Shown: positions 1 through 8,394 of the stretch, in pieces
How positions within the stretch are numbered: the stretch's first letter is position 1
How the letters are laid out: each line of letters starts with the position of its first letter
Source: Amycolatopsis acidiphila
Lineage (GTDB): Bacteria; Actinomycetota; Actinomycetes; Mycobacteriales; Pseudonocardiaceae
Length of the DNA: 64,000 nt
NCBI RefSeq assembly: GCF_021391495.1
Contig: NZ_CP090063.1
Coordinates: 2,232,001-2,296,000 of the forward strand
Direction of reading: 5' to 3'
Translations under genes and position numbers: made by a program
The notes under the pieces: model-generated
The model's database searches: none
What the model saw: the letters and a program-made list of their open reading frames with translations, nothing else
Told to the model about the DNA's origin: nothing

Positions 1-2912
1 GTGTCACAAGCAAGGAAGTTCTCGCCAAGCTCAAGGAGCAGGGCGAGTTCGTGAAATCCGCGTCCTCCACCGTCGAGGCACCCGTTGCCCGGCGGCTGCG
101 GGACGCCTTCGCCGCAGGTGGCGGCAAGCCCAAGTCCGGTGGCCGCAAGCCGGCGCCGGCCCCTTCGAACGGCAACGGTGGCGCCCCGGCGTCGCCGCGG
201 ACCGCCGAGAGCACCCAGGACCGCCCGCGCCCCGGCGCGACCCCCGGTCCCCGTCCCGGCCCGCGGCCGGCCCCCGCCCCGGCACCACAGCCGCAGGCGC
301 AGCCGGAGCAGCCCCGCCCGCAGCAGCAGCCGGAGGTTCCCGCCGCCAAGGCGGAACCCCAGCAGCCGCAGCAGCAGGCGCCGCGTCCCGGTCCGGCGGC
401 CCCTGGGAGCACTGCCGGCAACACCGGTGGGTCGGTCGTACCCCCCAAGCCGCAGGGCCCCAAGGCCAGCGGTCCCAAGCCCGGTCCGCGCACGCCGCGG
501 GTCGGCAACAACCCCTTCGGCGTCGGTTCGGGTGCGCCCGCGCCGCGTCCGCAGGGGCCGCGCCCCGGCGGCGGTCCCGGTAACGACCGTGGCCCGCGTC
601 CCGGTGGCGAGCGTCCCGGTGGCGAGCGCTCGGGCGGCGACCGGCCGGCTTCCGCGCCGCGTCCCGGCGGCGGCAACCGGCCGACCCCCGGCAACATGCC
701 GCCGCGGCCGAACCCGGGCATGATGCCCGGTCGTACTCAGCGTCCTGCCGGTCCCGGCGCCGGCCGTGGTGGCCCTGGTGGCGGCCGCGGTGGTGCCGGT
801 GCGGGCCGTGGCGGTCCCGGTGGCGCCGGTCGTGGCGGTCCCGGTGGCGGCGGCGGTGGCTTCCGCGGCGGTCCCGGTGGCGGCGGTGGCGGTGGCGGCT
901 TCCGGGGTGGTCCCGGTGGCGGCGCGCCCGCCGGTGGTGGCGGCTTCCGCGGTGGCGGCGGCCCGCGTGGCGGCGGTGGCCGCGGCGGCACGGCCGGTGC
1001 CTTCGGGCGTCCCGGTGGTCCCTCGCGCAAGGGCCGCAAGTCGAAGCGGCAGAAGCGCCAGGAGTACATGGACAACATGCAGGCGCCCAGCGTCGGCGGT
1101 GTGCGGCTGCCCAAGGGCAGCGGCGAGACCATCCGCCTGCCGCGTGGCGCCTCGCTGACCGACTTCGCGGAGAAGATCGACGCGAACCCGGCTTCGCTGG
1201 TGCAGGTGCTGTTCCACCTCGGCGAGATGGTGACGGCCACGCAGTCGGTGTCCGACGAGATCCTCGAGCTGCTCGGCTCGGAGATGAACTACACCGTGCA
1301 GGTGGTCAGCCCCGAGGAGGAGGACCGCGAGCTGCTCGAAGCCTTCGACATCACCTACGGCGAGGACGCCGGTGACGAGGAGGACCTGCAGATCCGGCCG
1401 CCGGTCGTGACCGTGATGGGTCACGTCGACCACGGTAAGACCCGCCTGCTGGACACCATCCGGAAGACGAAGGTGCGCGAGAGTGAAGCCGGTGGCATCA
1501 CCCAGCACATCGGCGCTTACCAGGTGGAGACCGAGCTCGATGGCAACAAGCGCCTGATCACCTTCATCGACACCCCGGGTCACGAGGCGTTCACCGCCAT
1601 GCGTGCCCGTGGCGCGAACTCCACCGACATCGCGGTGATCGTCGTCGCCGCGGACGACGGCGTCATGCCGCAGACGGTGGAGGCGATCAACCACGCCCAG
1701 GCGGCCAAGGCGCCGATCGTGGTCGCGGTCAACAAGATCGACAAGGAAGGCGCGAACCCGCAGAAGATCCGCCAGCAGCTCACCGAGTACGGGCTGGTGG
1801 CCGAGGAGTACGGCGGCGACACGATGTTCGTCGACATCTCCGCGCGGGAGAACATCAACATCGAAGGTCTGCTCGAGGCGATCCTGCTGACCGCCGACGC
1901 GGCACTGGACCTGCGGGCGAACCCCGACATGGAGGCCCAGGGCGTCGCGATCGAGGCGCACCTGGACCGCGGTCGCGGCCCGGTCGCCACGGTGCTGGTG
2001 CAGCGCGGCACGCTGCGGGTCGGCGACTCGGTCGTCGCCGGCGACGCGTACGGCCGCGTGCGGCGGATGGTCGACGAGTACAACGAGGACGTCACGGAGG
2101 CGCTGCCTTCGCGTCCGGTGCAGGTCATCGGGTTCACCTCGGTGCCAGGCGCCGGCGACACGTTCCTCGTCGTCGACGAAGACCGGGTGGCACGGCAGAT
2201 CGCCGAGCGCCGGTCCGCCCGTACCCGCAACGCGCTGAACGCTTCCCGGCGCAAGCGGGTCAGCCTGGAGGACCTGGACTCCGCGCTGAAGGAGACCAAC
2301 AGCCTCAACCTGATCATCAAGGGCGACAACTCGGGTACCGTCGAGGCACTCGAAGCGTCCTTGCTGCAGCTGGATGTGGGCGACGAGGTCGAGCTCAACG
2401 TGGTGCACCGCGGCGTCGGTGGCGTGACCGAGTCCGACATCGACCTGGCGACCGCGTCCGACGCGATCGTGCTCGGGTTCAACGTGCGGGCCCAGGGCAA
2501 GGCGACCGAGCGGGCCACCCGCGAGGGCGTCGACGTCCGGTACTACACGGTGATCTACCAGGCGATCGAGGAGATCGAGCAGGCGCTCAAGGGCATGCTC
2601 AAGCCGGAGTTCGAGGAGGTCGAGCTCGGCAAGGCAGAGGTCCGCGACGTGTTCAAGTCCTCGAAGTTCGGCACGATCGCCGGTTGCCTGGTCACCTCGG
2701 GCGAGATCCGGCGTAACGCCCGGGCCCGCCTGATGCGGGACGACGTGGTGATCGCCGAGAACCTGCCGGTCAGCTCGCTGCGGCGGTTCAAGGACGACGT
2801 GGTCGAGGTGCGCGAGGGCTACGAGTGCGGTCTGACCCTGGGGTCGTACAGCGACATCAAGGTCGGCGACGTGGTCGAGACCTACGAGCAGCGCGAGAAG
2901 CCGCGCGCGTAA
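1..2912 (+). CDS. infB: Translation initiation factor IF-2 (5' end outside window)
   Basis: IF-2 is the GTPase that positions initiator tRNA on the 30S subunit and drives 50S joining. The frame is already open at base 3, reading [20 protein letters not shown], a typical IF2_N module, so the GTG at 51 is an internal valine and the true start lies upstream. A long Pro/Gln/Ala linker and a Gly/Arg-rich tract follow. The G domain has G1 GHVDHGKT at 1419-1442, then GGITQH, DTPGHE and NKID, and the C-terminal beta-barrel domains are complete. The stop is TAA at 2910. It heads the infB - DUF503 - rbfA run and is highly conserved after the linker. Confidence 0.98.
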   Translation, partial: VTSKEVLAKLKEQGEFVKSASSTVEAPVARRLRDAFAAGGGKPKSGGRKPAPAPSNGNGGAPASPRTAESTQDRPRPGATPGPRPGPRPAPAPAPQPQAQPEQPRPQQQPEVPAAKAEPQQPQQQAPRPGPAAPGSTAGNTGGSVVPPKPQGPKASGPKPGPRTPRVGNNPFGVGSGAPAPRPQGPRPGGGPGNDRGPRPGGERPGGERSGGDRPASAPRPGGGNRPTPGNMPPRPNPGMMPGRTQRPAGPGAGRGGPGGGRGGAGAGRGGPGGAGRGGPGGGGGGFRGGPGGGGGGGGFRGGPGGGAPAGGGGFRGGGGPRGGGGRGGTAGAFGRPGGPSRKGRKSKRQKRQEYMDNMQAPSVGGVRLPKGSGETIRLPRGASLTDFAEKIDANPASLVQVLFHLGEMVTATQSVSDEILELLGSEMNYTVQVVSPEEEDRELLEAFDITYGEDAGDEEDLQIRPPVVTVMGHVDHGKTRLLDTIRKTKVRESEAGGITQHIGAYQVETELDGNKRLITFIDTPGHEAFTAMRARGANSTDIAVIVVAADDGVMPQTVEAINHAQAAKAPIVVAVNKIDKEGANPQKIRQQLTEYGLVAEEYGGDTMFVDISARENINIEGLLEAILLTADAALDLRANPDMEAQGVAIEAHLDRGRGPVATVLVQRGTLRVGDSVVAGDAYGRVRRMVDEYNEDVTEALPSRPVQVIGFTSVPGAGDTFLVVDEDRVARQIAERRSARTRNALNASRRKRVSLEDLDSALKETNSLNLIIKGDNSGTVEALEASLLQLDVGDEVELNVVHRGVGGVTESDIDLATASDAIVLGFNVRAQGKATERATREGVDVRYYTVIYQAIEEIEQALKGMLKPEFEEVELGKAEVRDVFKSSKFGTIAGCLVTSGEIRRNARARLMRDDVVIAENLPVSSLRRFKDDVVEVREGYECGLTLGSYSDIKVGDVVETYEQREKPRA
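757..1010 (+). repeat. Gly/Arg-rich low-complexity tract inside infB
   Basis: About 85 codons encode almost only Gly, Arg, Pro and Phe, with recurring GGPGGGRGG and GGFRGG blocks built from ggc/ggt codons. It lies between the N-terminal module and the conserved [11 protein letters not shown] segment that precedes the G domain. Actinobacterial IF-2 proteins often have such a disordered linker, so this is a natural expansion and not foreign DNA. The repetition makes it a likely site of length variation or assembly error. Confidence 0.75.
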
Positions 2913-2968
2913 AGGCCGTGGTTGAGGAGGGGCGTGCTCGCGGACAGCGCTCGCCCCTCCGGCCTTTA
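2910..2968 (+). terminator. Imperfect hairpin directly after infB
   Basis: The infB stop codon starts a stem: taaaggccg plus gaggggcg pairs with cgcccctc plus cggccttta, with an 8-nt bulge on the left arm and a loop of about 17 nt. There is no T-run, so it may act as a partial terminator or mRNA-stabilising structure before the DUF503 gene. Confidence 0.45.
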
Positions 2969-2977
2969 CGGTGTCCG

Positions 2978-3023
2978 TTGGGGGTCGGACCCCCAAACCC
3001 CCGCCAGGGGGCGAGCCCCCTGG
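2978..3023. repeat. Pair of adjacent GC palindromes (REP-like)
   Basis: Two perfect hairpins lie 7 nt apart: ttggggg-tcgga-cccccaa at 2978-2996 and ccaggggg-cgag-ccccctgg at 3004-3023. They sit in the infB to DUF503 gap after the hairpin at 2910-2968. The compact double-palindrome form resembles intergenic REP-type elements. Whether it recurs elsewhere in the genome cannot be seen here. Confidence 0.55.
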
Positions 3024-3066
3024 ACCCCGCAGTGGTCGCGTTTGGCATCGAGGGAGCCTGAGGTCG

Positions 3067-3360
3067 TTGTTCGTCGGCGCACTCGAGTTCGACTTGCTGC
3101 TGGGCGACGTCCGGTCGCTGAAGCAGAAGCGCTCGGTGGTGCGGCCACTGGTGGCGGAGCTGCGGAAGCGGTTCGAGGTGTCGGTCGCCGAGGCCGGGCA
3201 CCTGGACCTGCACCGGCGGGCCCTGCTCGGCGTCGCGGTGGTCGCCGCGGACGGGGAGCACGTCCGTGACGTGCTCGACGAGTGCGAGCGGTTCGTCGCG
3301 GGCAGGCCCGAAGTGGAGTTGCTGTCCGTGCACCGCCGTCTGCTCGGGCCGGAAGACTAG
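3067..3360 (+). CDS. DUF503 (YlxP-like) small protein
   Basis: A 97-residue DUF503 family protein, of the usual family size. The family is found between infB and rbfA in many Gram-positive bacteria, and its function is unproven, probably linked to ribosome maturation. The family opening FVGALEFDLLLGDVRSLKQK follows a TTG at 3067. That start gives the normal family N-terminus, with gaggga about 12 nt upstream as a weak ribosome site. CTG at 3058 is the alternative. It lies 27 nt before rbfA and is probably co-transcribed with it. Confidence 0.85.
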   Translation: MFVGALEFDLLLGDVRSLKQKRSVVRPLVAELRKRFEVSVAEAGHLDLHRRALLGVAVVAADGEHVRDVLDECERFVAGRPEVELLSVHRRLLGPED

Positions 3361-3387
3361 GGAAGACGAGAAAGTAGGAGATGCGCG

Positions 3388-3843
3388 ATGGCCGACCCGG
3401 CCCGTGCGCGGAAGCTGTCCAAGCGGATCTCGCAGATCGTGGCCTCGGCCATCGAGCACGAGATCAAGGACCCGCGGCTGAACTACGTCACGATCACCGA
3501 CACCAAGGTGACGGCCGACCTGCACGACGCGACCGTGTACTACACGGTGCTGGGGGAGAGCCTGGAGTCCACTCCGGACTTCGCCGGCGCGGCCGCGGCG
3601 CTCGACTCGGCGCGCGGGGTGCTGCGCAGCAAGGTCGGCCAGGGCACCGGGGTGCGCTTCACCCCGACGCTGACGTTCGTCGCGGACAAGATTCCCGAGA
3701 CGGCGCAACAGATCGAGGAGCTGCTGGCGAAGGCCCGCGAGGCCGACGCCGAAGTGGCGCGCCGCTCGGCCGGCGCGCAGCACGCGGGTGACCCGGACCC
3801 CTACCGAGTCCCGCGCGAAGACGAGGACGACGAAGAGGACTGA
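3388..3843 (+). CDS. rbfA: 30S ribosome-binding factor RbfA
   Basis: RbfA is a KH-like factor that binds the 5' helix of 16S rRNA and helps late 30S maturation, with a role in cold adaptation. The 151-residue product starts [14 protein letters not shown] and carries the family core [16 protein letters not shown] and the [10 protein letters not shown] segment. The tail is acidic and variable, ending DEDDEED. The ATG has an aggag site about 8 nt upstream. It is the last gene of the infB run, closed by the terminator at 3855. Confidence 0.95.
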   Translation: MADPARARKLSKRISQIVASAIEHEIKDPRLNYVTITDTKVTADLHDATVYYTVLGESLESTPDFAGAAAALDSARGVLRSKVGQGTGVRFTPTLTFVADKIPETAQQIEELLAKAREADAEVARRSAGAQHAGDPDPYRVPREDEDDEED

Positions 3844-3854
3844 GTGCGCGTGAA

Positions 3855-3885
3855 GCGGGCCGCCCCACCGGGCGGCCCGCTTTTT
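3855..3885. terminator. Rho-independent terminator after rbfA
   Basis: A perfect 10-bp stem (gcgggccgcc / ggcggcccgc) with a 6-nt loop is followed by ttttt. It lies between convergent rbfA and the sigma-factor gene, so it ends the infB-rbfA transcript. The T-run favours the plus direction. Confidence 0.9.
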
Positions 3886-3899
3886 CGTGCCCTGGCCGG

Positions 3900-4826
3900 T
3901 CAGCTCACGGTCGGCGGGAGCCCGAACACCCCGAACAACTCCGGTTCCTGGAACGCCGTGATCGCCGCGATGCCGGTCTTCGTGATCGTCAGTACCTGCA
4001 GCGAATGCGCGCGGAACAGGCCGTCGTCGCGGCGCAGGTAGCCGGCCATGCCCGGCTCGCCGTTCACCCTCACCGGCAGGGACCGCCACCGGCCGGGGCG
4101 CACGCGCGGCCCGAGGAAGGCGCACACCGGGCCGAGGCCGGAGAACCACATCGGGTAAGGCGGCATCTCGATCCGGATGTCCTCGCGCAGCAGTTCCGTC
4201 AGCGCGCCCATGTCGCCGTTGACGAACGCGGTGACGTACCGGTCGAGTACCGCGCGCCGTTCCGCCTCGGGCGGTTCGGCCACCTCCGCGGGGGTGAGGT
4301 CGGCGAGCTGCGTGCGGGCCCGCTGCAACGCGCTGTTCACCCCCGCCGGAGTGGTGTCCAGCAGGGCCGCCACCTCCGCCGCCCGCCACGCCAGCACGTC
4401 ACGCAGGATCAGCACCGCGCGCTGCCGGGCCGGCAGGTGCTGCAGCGCCGCGACGAACGCGATCCGGATGCTCTCCCGTGACTCGGCCGCCGTCGCCGGA
4501 TCGCCCGGAAACGGTTGCAGCCACGGGATTTTCGAGTCCCAGTCGAGATGCTCGCCGACCGGCTCGCCGGGACCCGCGAGCCCGGAGGGCAGCGGACGGC
4601 GTCCCCTGCCCTCCAGCGCGGTCAGGCACGCGTTGGTCGCGATCCGGTACAGCCAGGTGCGCAGCGAGGCCCGCCGCTCGTCGAAGTCGTCGTGCGCGCG
4701 CCACGCCCGCAGGTAGGTCTCCTGCACCAGGTCCTCGGCGTCGTGGATCGAGCCGAGCATCCGGTAGCAGTAGGCGAGCAGCTCCCGGCGGTACGGGTCG
4801 GCGCGCTCGGCGAAATCCGTCGTCAT
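3900..4826 (-). CDS. ECF RNA polymerase sigma factor with C-terminal SnoaL-like domain
   Basis: A 308-residue sigma-70 family protein of the SigG/SigX5-like extracytoplasmic type. Region 2 lies at about residues 10-80 (YCYRMLGSIHDAEDLVQETY) and region 4 at about 125-185 (LPARQRAVLILRDVLAW, then an HTH). A roughly 110-residue SnoaL/NTF2-like domain (YVTAFVNGDMGALTELL onward) replaces the anti-sigma partner used by many ECFs. No anti-sigma gene is adjacent. Its ATG overlaps the TGA of the upstream MFS gene, so the two are translationally coupled. The link suggests it controls or responds to the exported compound, which is inference. Confidence 0.9.
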   Translation of the reverse strand: MTTDFAERADPYRRELLAYCYRMLGSIHDAEDLVQETYLRAWRAHDDFDERRASLRTWLYRIATNACLTALEGRGRRPLPSGLAGPGEPVGEHLDWDSKIPWLQPFPGDPATAAESRESIRIAFVAALQHLPARQRAVLILRDVLAWRAAEVAALLDTTPAGVNSALQRARTQLADLTPAEVAEPPEAERRAVLDRYVTAFVNGDMGALTELLREDIRIEMPPYPMWFSGLGPVCAFLGPRVRPGRWRSLPVRVNGEPGMAGYLRRDDGLFRAHSLQVLTITKTGIAAITAFQEPELFGVFGLPPTVS

Positions 4827-6223
4827 CGGGAGACCTCCAGGACCGGCTCGGCCACTTCACTCTCCACCCGGCGCCCCGGCAGCCACAACCCCGCCAGCGC
4901 GCCCGCGAGCGAGAGCGCCGCGGCGGTCCCGGCCGCCGGCCCGAACCCGGCGCTGAAGGCCTCCGGTGACCCGTACCCGCCGGTCGCCGAGAACACCCCG
5001 GCGAGGATCACCACGCCGAAGGTCCCGCCGAGCTGCCGCAGGGTGTTGAACGTCCCGGACGCCGTGCCGATCTCGCGCGGCGCGACCGAGTTGATCACGG
5101 CGTGCTGCGCGGCCGGCATCGCCATCGACACCCCCGCCCCTGCCACCACCAGCGGCGGCACGAGCAGCGGGTACGACAGGCCAGGACCGGCGATCAGCGC
5201 GATCCAGGCGAACCCCACCGCCTGCAGGAGCAGACCGCCGGCGAGCAGCGGCCGCTCACCGGCCCGTGCGATCCGCGCGCCCGCGAAGGGGGCGATCAGC
5301 GTCAGCGTCACCGTCCAGGGCACCAGCGCCAACCCGGCCTTCAGCGGCCCGTAGTGCAGCGCGACCTGCAGGAACTGGGCGAGGAAGAACGCCGAGCCGA
5401 AGATCGAGGCGTAGAGCAGAAAACCACCGGCGTTGCCCGCCGAGAACGCGCGCGAGCGGAACAGCCGCATCGTCAGCATCGGCGCGGGCGAGCGCAGTTC
5501 CCACCAGACGAACGCGGCGCCGAACACGAGCCCGGCCAGGAGCGGCCCCAGCACGTCGGCCCGGTCCCAGCCGTGGTCGTTCCCGTGGATCAGCGCCCAC
5601 ACGACGCCCAGTGCCGCGCCGGTGACGAGGGTGAGGCCGGGGACGTCGAGGCGCCGTGCCTCCCCGGTGCTCTCCGGCACGCGGGCGAGCACCAGCGGGA
5701 TCACCGCCAGCCCCAGCGGCACGTTCAGCCAGAAGATCCACTGCCAGCTCAGCCCCTGCACGATCGCGCCGCCGAGCAGCGGGCCACCGAGCGTGCCGAG
5801 TCCGGTCACCCCGCTGAACAGCCCGAGCGCCTTGGCCCGCTGCGCCGGCGGGAAGGCGGCCGACAGCAACGAGAACGCCAGCGGCATGATCATCGCCGAG
5901 CCGAGGCCCTGCACCGCGCGTGCCGCGATCACGGCGCCGATGCCCGGCGCGAGAGCGCAGCCGGCCGACGCGACCGTGAACAACGCCAGCCCGGCGACGA
6001 ACACCCGGCGCCGGCCGAACCGGTCGCCGAGCGCCGACGCGGTCATCAGGAACACCGCCAGGCTGAGCGTGTAGGCGTTCACCGTCCATTCGAGCTCGGC
6101 GATCCCCGCGCCGAGCGTGCGCCGGATCGCGTCCAGCGCGGTGGTCACCACCAGCATGTCGAGCACGACCATGAGTGACGCCCCCGAGGTCAGGGCGAGC
6201 ACCCACCGTTGTCTGTTGTCCAT
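4823..6223 (-). CDS. MFS drug-resistance transporter, DHA2 (EmrB/QacA) family
   Basis: A 466-residue proton-coupled efflux pump of the 14-helix DHA2 group. The family motif A is seen as GDRFGRRRVF, motif C as a GP-rich stretch (GTLGGPLLGGAIV), and LDMLVVTTALDAI in helix 1 is the DHA2 motif D1 region. Hydrophobic helices cover nearly the whole chain. It is the first gene of a two-gene operon with the ECF sigma factor, overlapping it by ATGA. A 14-bp palindrome at 6250-6263, some 30 nt before the ATG, is the probable control site. The substrate cannot be told from sequence. Confidence 0.92.
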   Translation of the reverse strand: MDNRQRWVLALTSGASLMVVLDMLVVTTALDAIRRTLGAGIAELEWTVNAYTLSLAVFLMTASALGDRFGRRRVFVAGLALFTVASAGCALAPGIGAVIAARAVQGLGSAMIMPLAFSLLSAAFPPAQRAKALGLFSGVTGLGTLGGPLLGGAIVQGLSWQWIFWLNVPLGLAVIPLVLARVPESTGEARRLDVPGLTLVTGAALGVVWALIHGNDHGWDRADVLGPLLAGLVFGAAFVWWELRSPAPMLTMRLFRSRAFSAGNAGGFLLYASIFGSAFFLAQFLQVALHYGPLKAGLALVPWTVTLTLIAPFAGARIARAGERPLLAGGLLLQAVGFAWIALIAGPGLSYPLLVPPLVVAGAGVSMAMPAAQHAVINSVAPREIGTASGTFNTLRQLGGTFGVVILAGVFSATGGYGSPEAFSAGFGPAAGTAAALSLAGALAGLWLPGRRVESEVAEPVLEVSR

Positions 6224-6249
6224 CGAGGCCTCCCGGGTCCGGTCTTTCG

Positions 6250-6263
6250 CCGGTACCTACCGG
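6250..6263. promoter_or_regulatory. Palindrome upstream of the MFS/sigma operon
   Basis: ccggta-cc-taccgg is a perfect 6-bp inverted repeat with a 2-bp centre, in the 70-bp gap between the methyltransferase stop and the MFS start on the minus strand. It could be a repressor operator or the base of a hairpin ending the methyltransferase transcript. No regulator gene is adjacent apart from the sigma factor itself. Confidence 0.35.
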
Positions 6264-6293
6264 GGAGCCAGGGAGAACTCATCGGTGCCCAGG

Positions 6294-7316
6294 TCAGGGC
6301 TTGCGGGCCACCAGCAGATCGCGAAGGATCGCCTGGTCGACGCGGTGGGCGAAGTCCGGCAGCTCCCGCACCCCCAGCCCCGCGCCGGTGAGGATGTCCG
6401 CGAGCTCCTCGCGCTTGGCGACGTGGGTGTTCCACGAGATGCCGAGCGCGCCGCCGGGGCGCAGCGTGCGAACCCACGCCGGGACGGCCGTGGCCAGCAG
6501 TTCGCGCGGGCTGCGCGAGAGATCCTCGGATCGGTGGCTGCCGTGCTGGACGCCGTACGGCGCGTCGGTGACGATCGCGTCCACCGAACCGGCCTTGAGC
6601 AGCTCCGCGGCCGTCACCGTGTCGCAGTTGTAGTAGGTGATCCGCCGGACCTCACCCGCCTTGTACTGCTCCTTGGTGAGGCCGAAGCCGAGCTCGAGCC
6701 GCTGGCCCAGCTTCACCTTGTTGTGCCGCAGCTGCCCGGACTCGGCGGTGTGCTTGATCCGCTTGGTGCGCAGCCACGTCTTGACGAAGTGCTCGTAGGC
6801 CTCGAAGTCGCGCTTGTCGAGCTCGAAGCCCGTCGCGTCGAGGCCGTAGTTCATCGCCTGGTTGAGCGTGGTGCCGCGGCCACACAACGGGTCCAGCACG
6901 TGCACCGGCCCGCGCAGGAACGCCACAGGGTCCGAAGTGGACAGCAGTGTGACGTTCAGCAGCAGCTTCGTGAACAGCTCGTTCGTCTTGCCGGGGTACT
7001 TCTGGATGGTGAGCAGGTCCGAGCCGAACCGGTCCAGCGGGGCGATCCCGACCGGGCGCAGCAGCTCGTCGGTCAGCTCGAACAACGCGTACAACGCCGA
7101 GAGGTTCGACAGCAGCGCGACGTCCTCTTCGGACAGCCGCCGGGCCGTCGAGAACGTCACGTACGTGACGCCGCCGAGCTGCCGTTCGCCGATCTCTTCG
7201 GGCGGGGTGCTCAGCGCCTCGCCGAACACCGCCAGCTCGGCGCGCAGGAGCGCGGCCGAGGAGTCGGCGTAGACGCGGTTGGCCGAGGGGTAGAGGAGGA
7301 TCCCGTAGTCGAACAT
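6294..7316 (-). CDS. TRM11-like SAM-dependent methyltransferase
   Basis: A 340-residue Rossmann methyltransferase. The SAM-binding motif is DPLCGRGTT at about residue 142, and the catalytic motif IV is DAPYG, a variant of the DPPY of N-methyltransferases that act on exocyclic amino groups, as in tRNA guanosine N2 enzymes of the TRM11/UPF0020 group. The TRM11 THUMP domain is not recognisable; about 140 residues of another N-terminal region replace it. It may modify tRNA or rRNA, but the target is unknown. It is a single gene, divergent from the DHH phosphoesterase 77 bp away. Confidence 0.85.
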   Translation of the reverse strand: MFDYGILLYPSANRVYADSSAALLRAELAVFGEALSTPPEEIGERQLGGVTYVTFSTARRLSEEDVALLSNLSALYALFELTDELLRPVGIAPLDRFGSDLLTIQKYPGKTNELFTKLLLNVTLLSTSDPVAFLRGPVHVLDPLCGRGTTLNQAMNYGLDATGFELDKRDFEAYEHFVKTWLRTKRIKHTAESGQLRHNKVKLGQRLELGFGLTKEQYKAGEVRRITYYNCDTVTAAELLKAGSVDAIVTDAPYGVQHGSHRSEDLSRSPRELLATAVPAWVRTLRPGGALGISWNTHVAKREELADILTGAGLGVRELPDFAHRVDQAILRDLLVARKP

Positions 7317-7393
7317 CGCGTAGAGACAATAACGGGCGCGTCGCGCCTCCGTTGAGGGCGGCGGTGGGAGACGGGTGGGAGTACTTTGCGGCC

Positions 7394-8374
7394 ATGGGCA
7401 CTTCTTCGCCGCTCGACCTGCTGCGTGCCGCCACCGACGTCACCCTGCTCGCGCACGTCCGCCCGGACGCCGACGCGCTCGGCAGCGCGCTGGCCCTCGG
7501 CCGCGCGCTGCACCAGCGCGGCGCGGCCGTGCGGGTGGCGTTCGCGCTTCCCGACGAGGTCCCGGAGAGCCTGCGCGGGCTGGACGTCGGCGGGCTCGTG
7601 GTGCCCGCCGCGGAGGTCCCGGCGAGCAGCCCGCTGCTGATCTGCTGCGACACCCCGGTCCCGGCGCGGCTGGGCTCCCTCGCCGACCGGGTCGAGGCCA
7701 CGAAGGCCGCCGGCGGCGCGGTCCTCGTGGTGGACCACCACGCCTCGAACACCCGCTACGGCACGCACCACTTCGTCGACGACACCGCCGAGGCCACCGC
7801 CGTGCTCGTGCTGGACCTGCTCGACCAGCTCGGAGCCGCGCTGGACGAACCCATCGCGCGCTGCCTCTACGCCGGTCTCGTCACCGACACCAGCGGCTTC
7901 CGGCGGGCCAAGCCTTCGACGCACCGGGCCGCGGCGCGCCTGCTCGAAGCGGGTGTGGACCCGGACAGGCTGTCGCGTGAGGTCGTCGACGACCACCCGT
8001 TCGCCTGGCTGCCGATGCTGTCGCAGGCGCTCGGGACCGCCCGGCTGGAGCCGGCGGCCGCGCAGGGGTACGGGCTGGTGCACGCCTTCGTCACCCTCGA
8101 AGCGGCGGCGGACGTGCGGCTGGAGGAGGTCGAGGGGGTGGTGGACGTGGTCCGCTCGATCCGGGACGCGGAGGTCGCGGCGGTGTTCAAGCAGCAGGGG
8201 CCGGCCGAGTGGACGGTGTCGTTGCGGGCGATCGGGAAGATCGACGTGTCGGTCGCGGCCCGCAGCCTCGGCGGCGGCGGGCACCGGCTCGCGGCGGGCT
8301 GCACCGTGCACGGGACCGGCGACCAGGTGCTCGCCGCCGTGCGGGACGCGCTGGCCGCCGCCCCGCTGCTGTAG
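7394..8374 (+). CDS. DHH-family phosphoesterase (NrnA-like oligoribonuclease / pAp phosphatase)
   Basis: A Mn-dependent phosphoesterase that degrades nanoRNAs and pAp, and in mycobacteria also cyclic dinucleotide products. Visible motifs are RPDADALGSA (about residue 22), CDT, VVDHHAS (about 114, the DHH signature) and the C-terminal DHHA1 motif GGGGHRLAAG (about 293). The ATG at 7394 gives MGTSSPLDLLRAATD, with gggag about 11 nt upstream. TTG at 7352 or GTG at 7363 would add up to 14 residues. The order rbfA - nrnA - MATE - truB is normal for actinobacteria, so this is the same gene, displaced by the inserted block at 3.9-7.3 kb. Confidence 0.92.
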   Translation: MGTSSPLDLLRAATDVTLLAHVRPDADALGSALALGRALHQRGAAVRVAFALPDEVPESLRGLDVGGLVVPAAEVPASSPLLICCDTPVPARLGSLADRVEATKAAGGAVLVVDHHASNTRYGTHHFVDDTAEATAVLVLDLLDQLGAALDEPIARCLYAGLVTDTSGFRRAKPSTHRAAARLLEAGVDPDRLSREVVDDHPFAWLPMLSQALGTARLEPAAAQGYGLVHAFVTLEAAADVRLEEVEGVVDVVRSIRDAEVAAVFKQQGPAEWTVSLRAIGKIDVSVAARSLGGGGHRLAAGCTVHGTGDQVLAAVRDALAAAPLL

Positions 8375-8394
8375 CGCCGGTTAACCTGCTTGCT

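Noticed and set aside
51..53. GTG at 51 as the infB start
   Set aside because: The frame is open to the window edge with the conserved IF2_N sequence [14 protein letters not shown], so the start is upstream.
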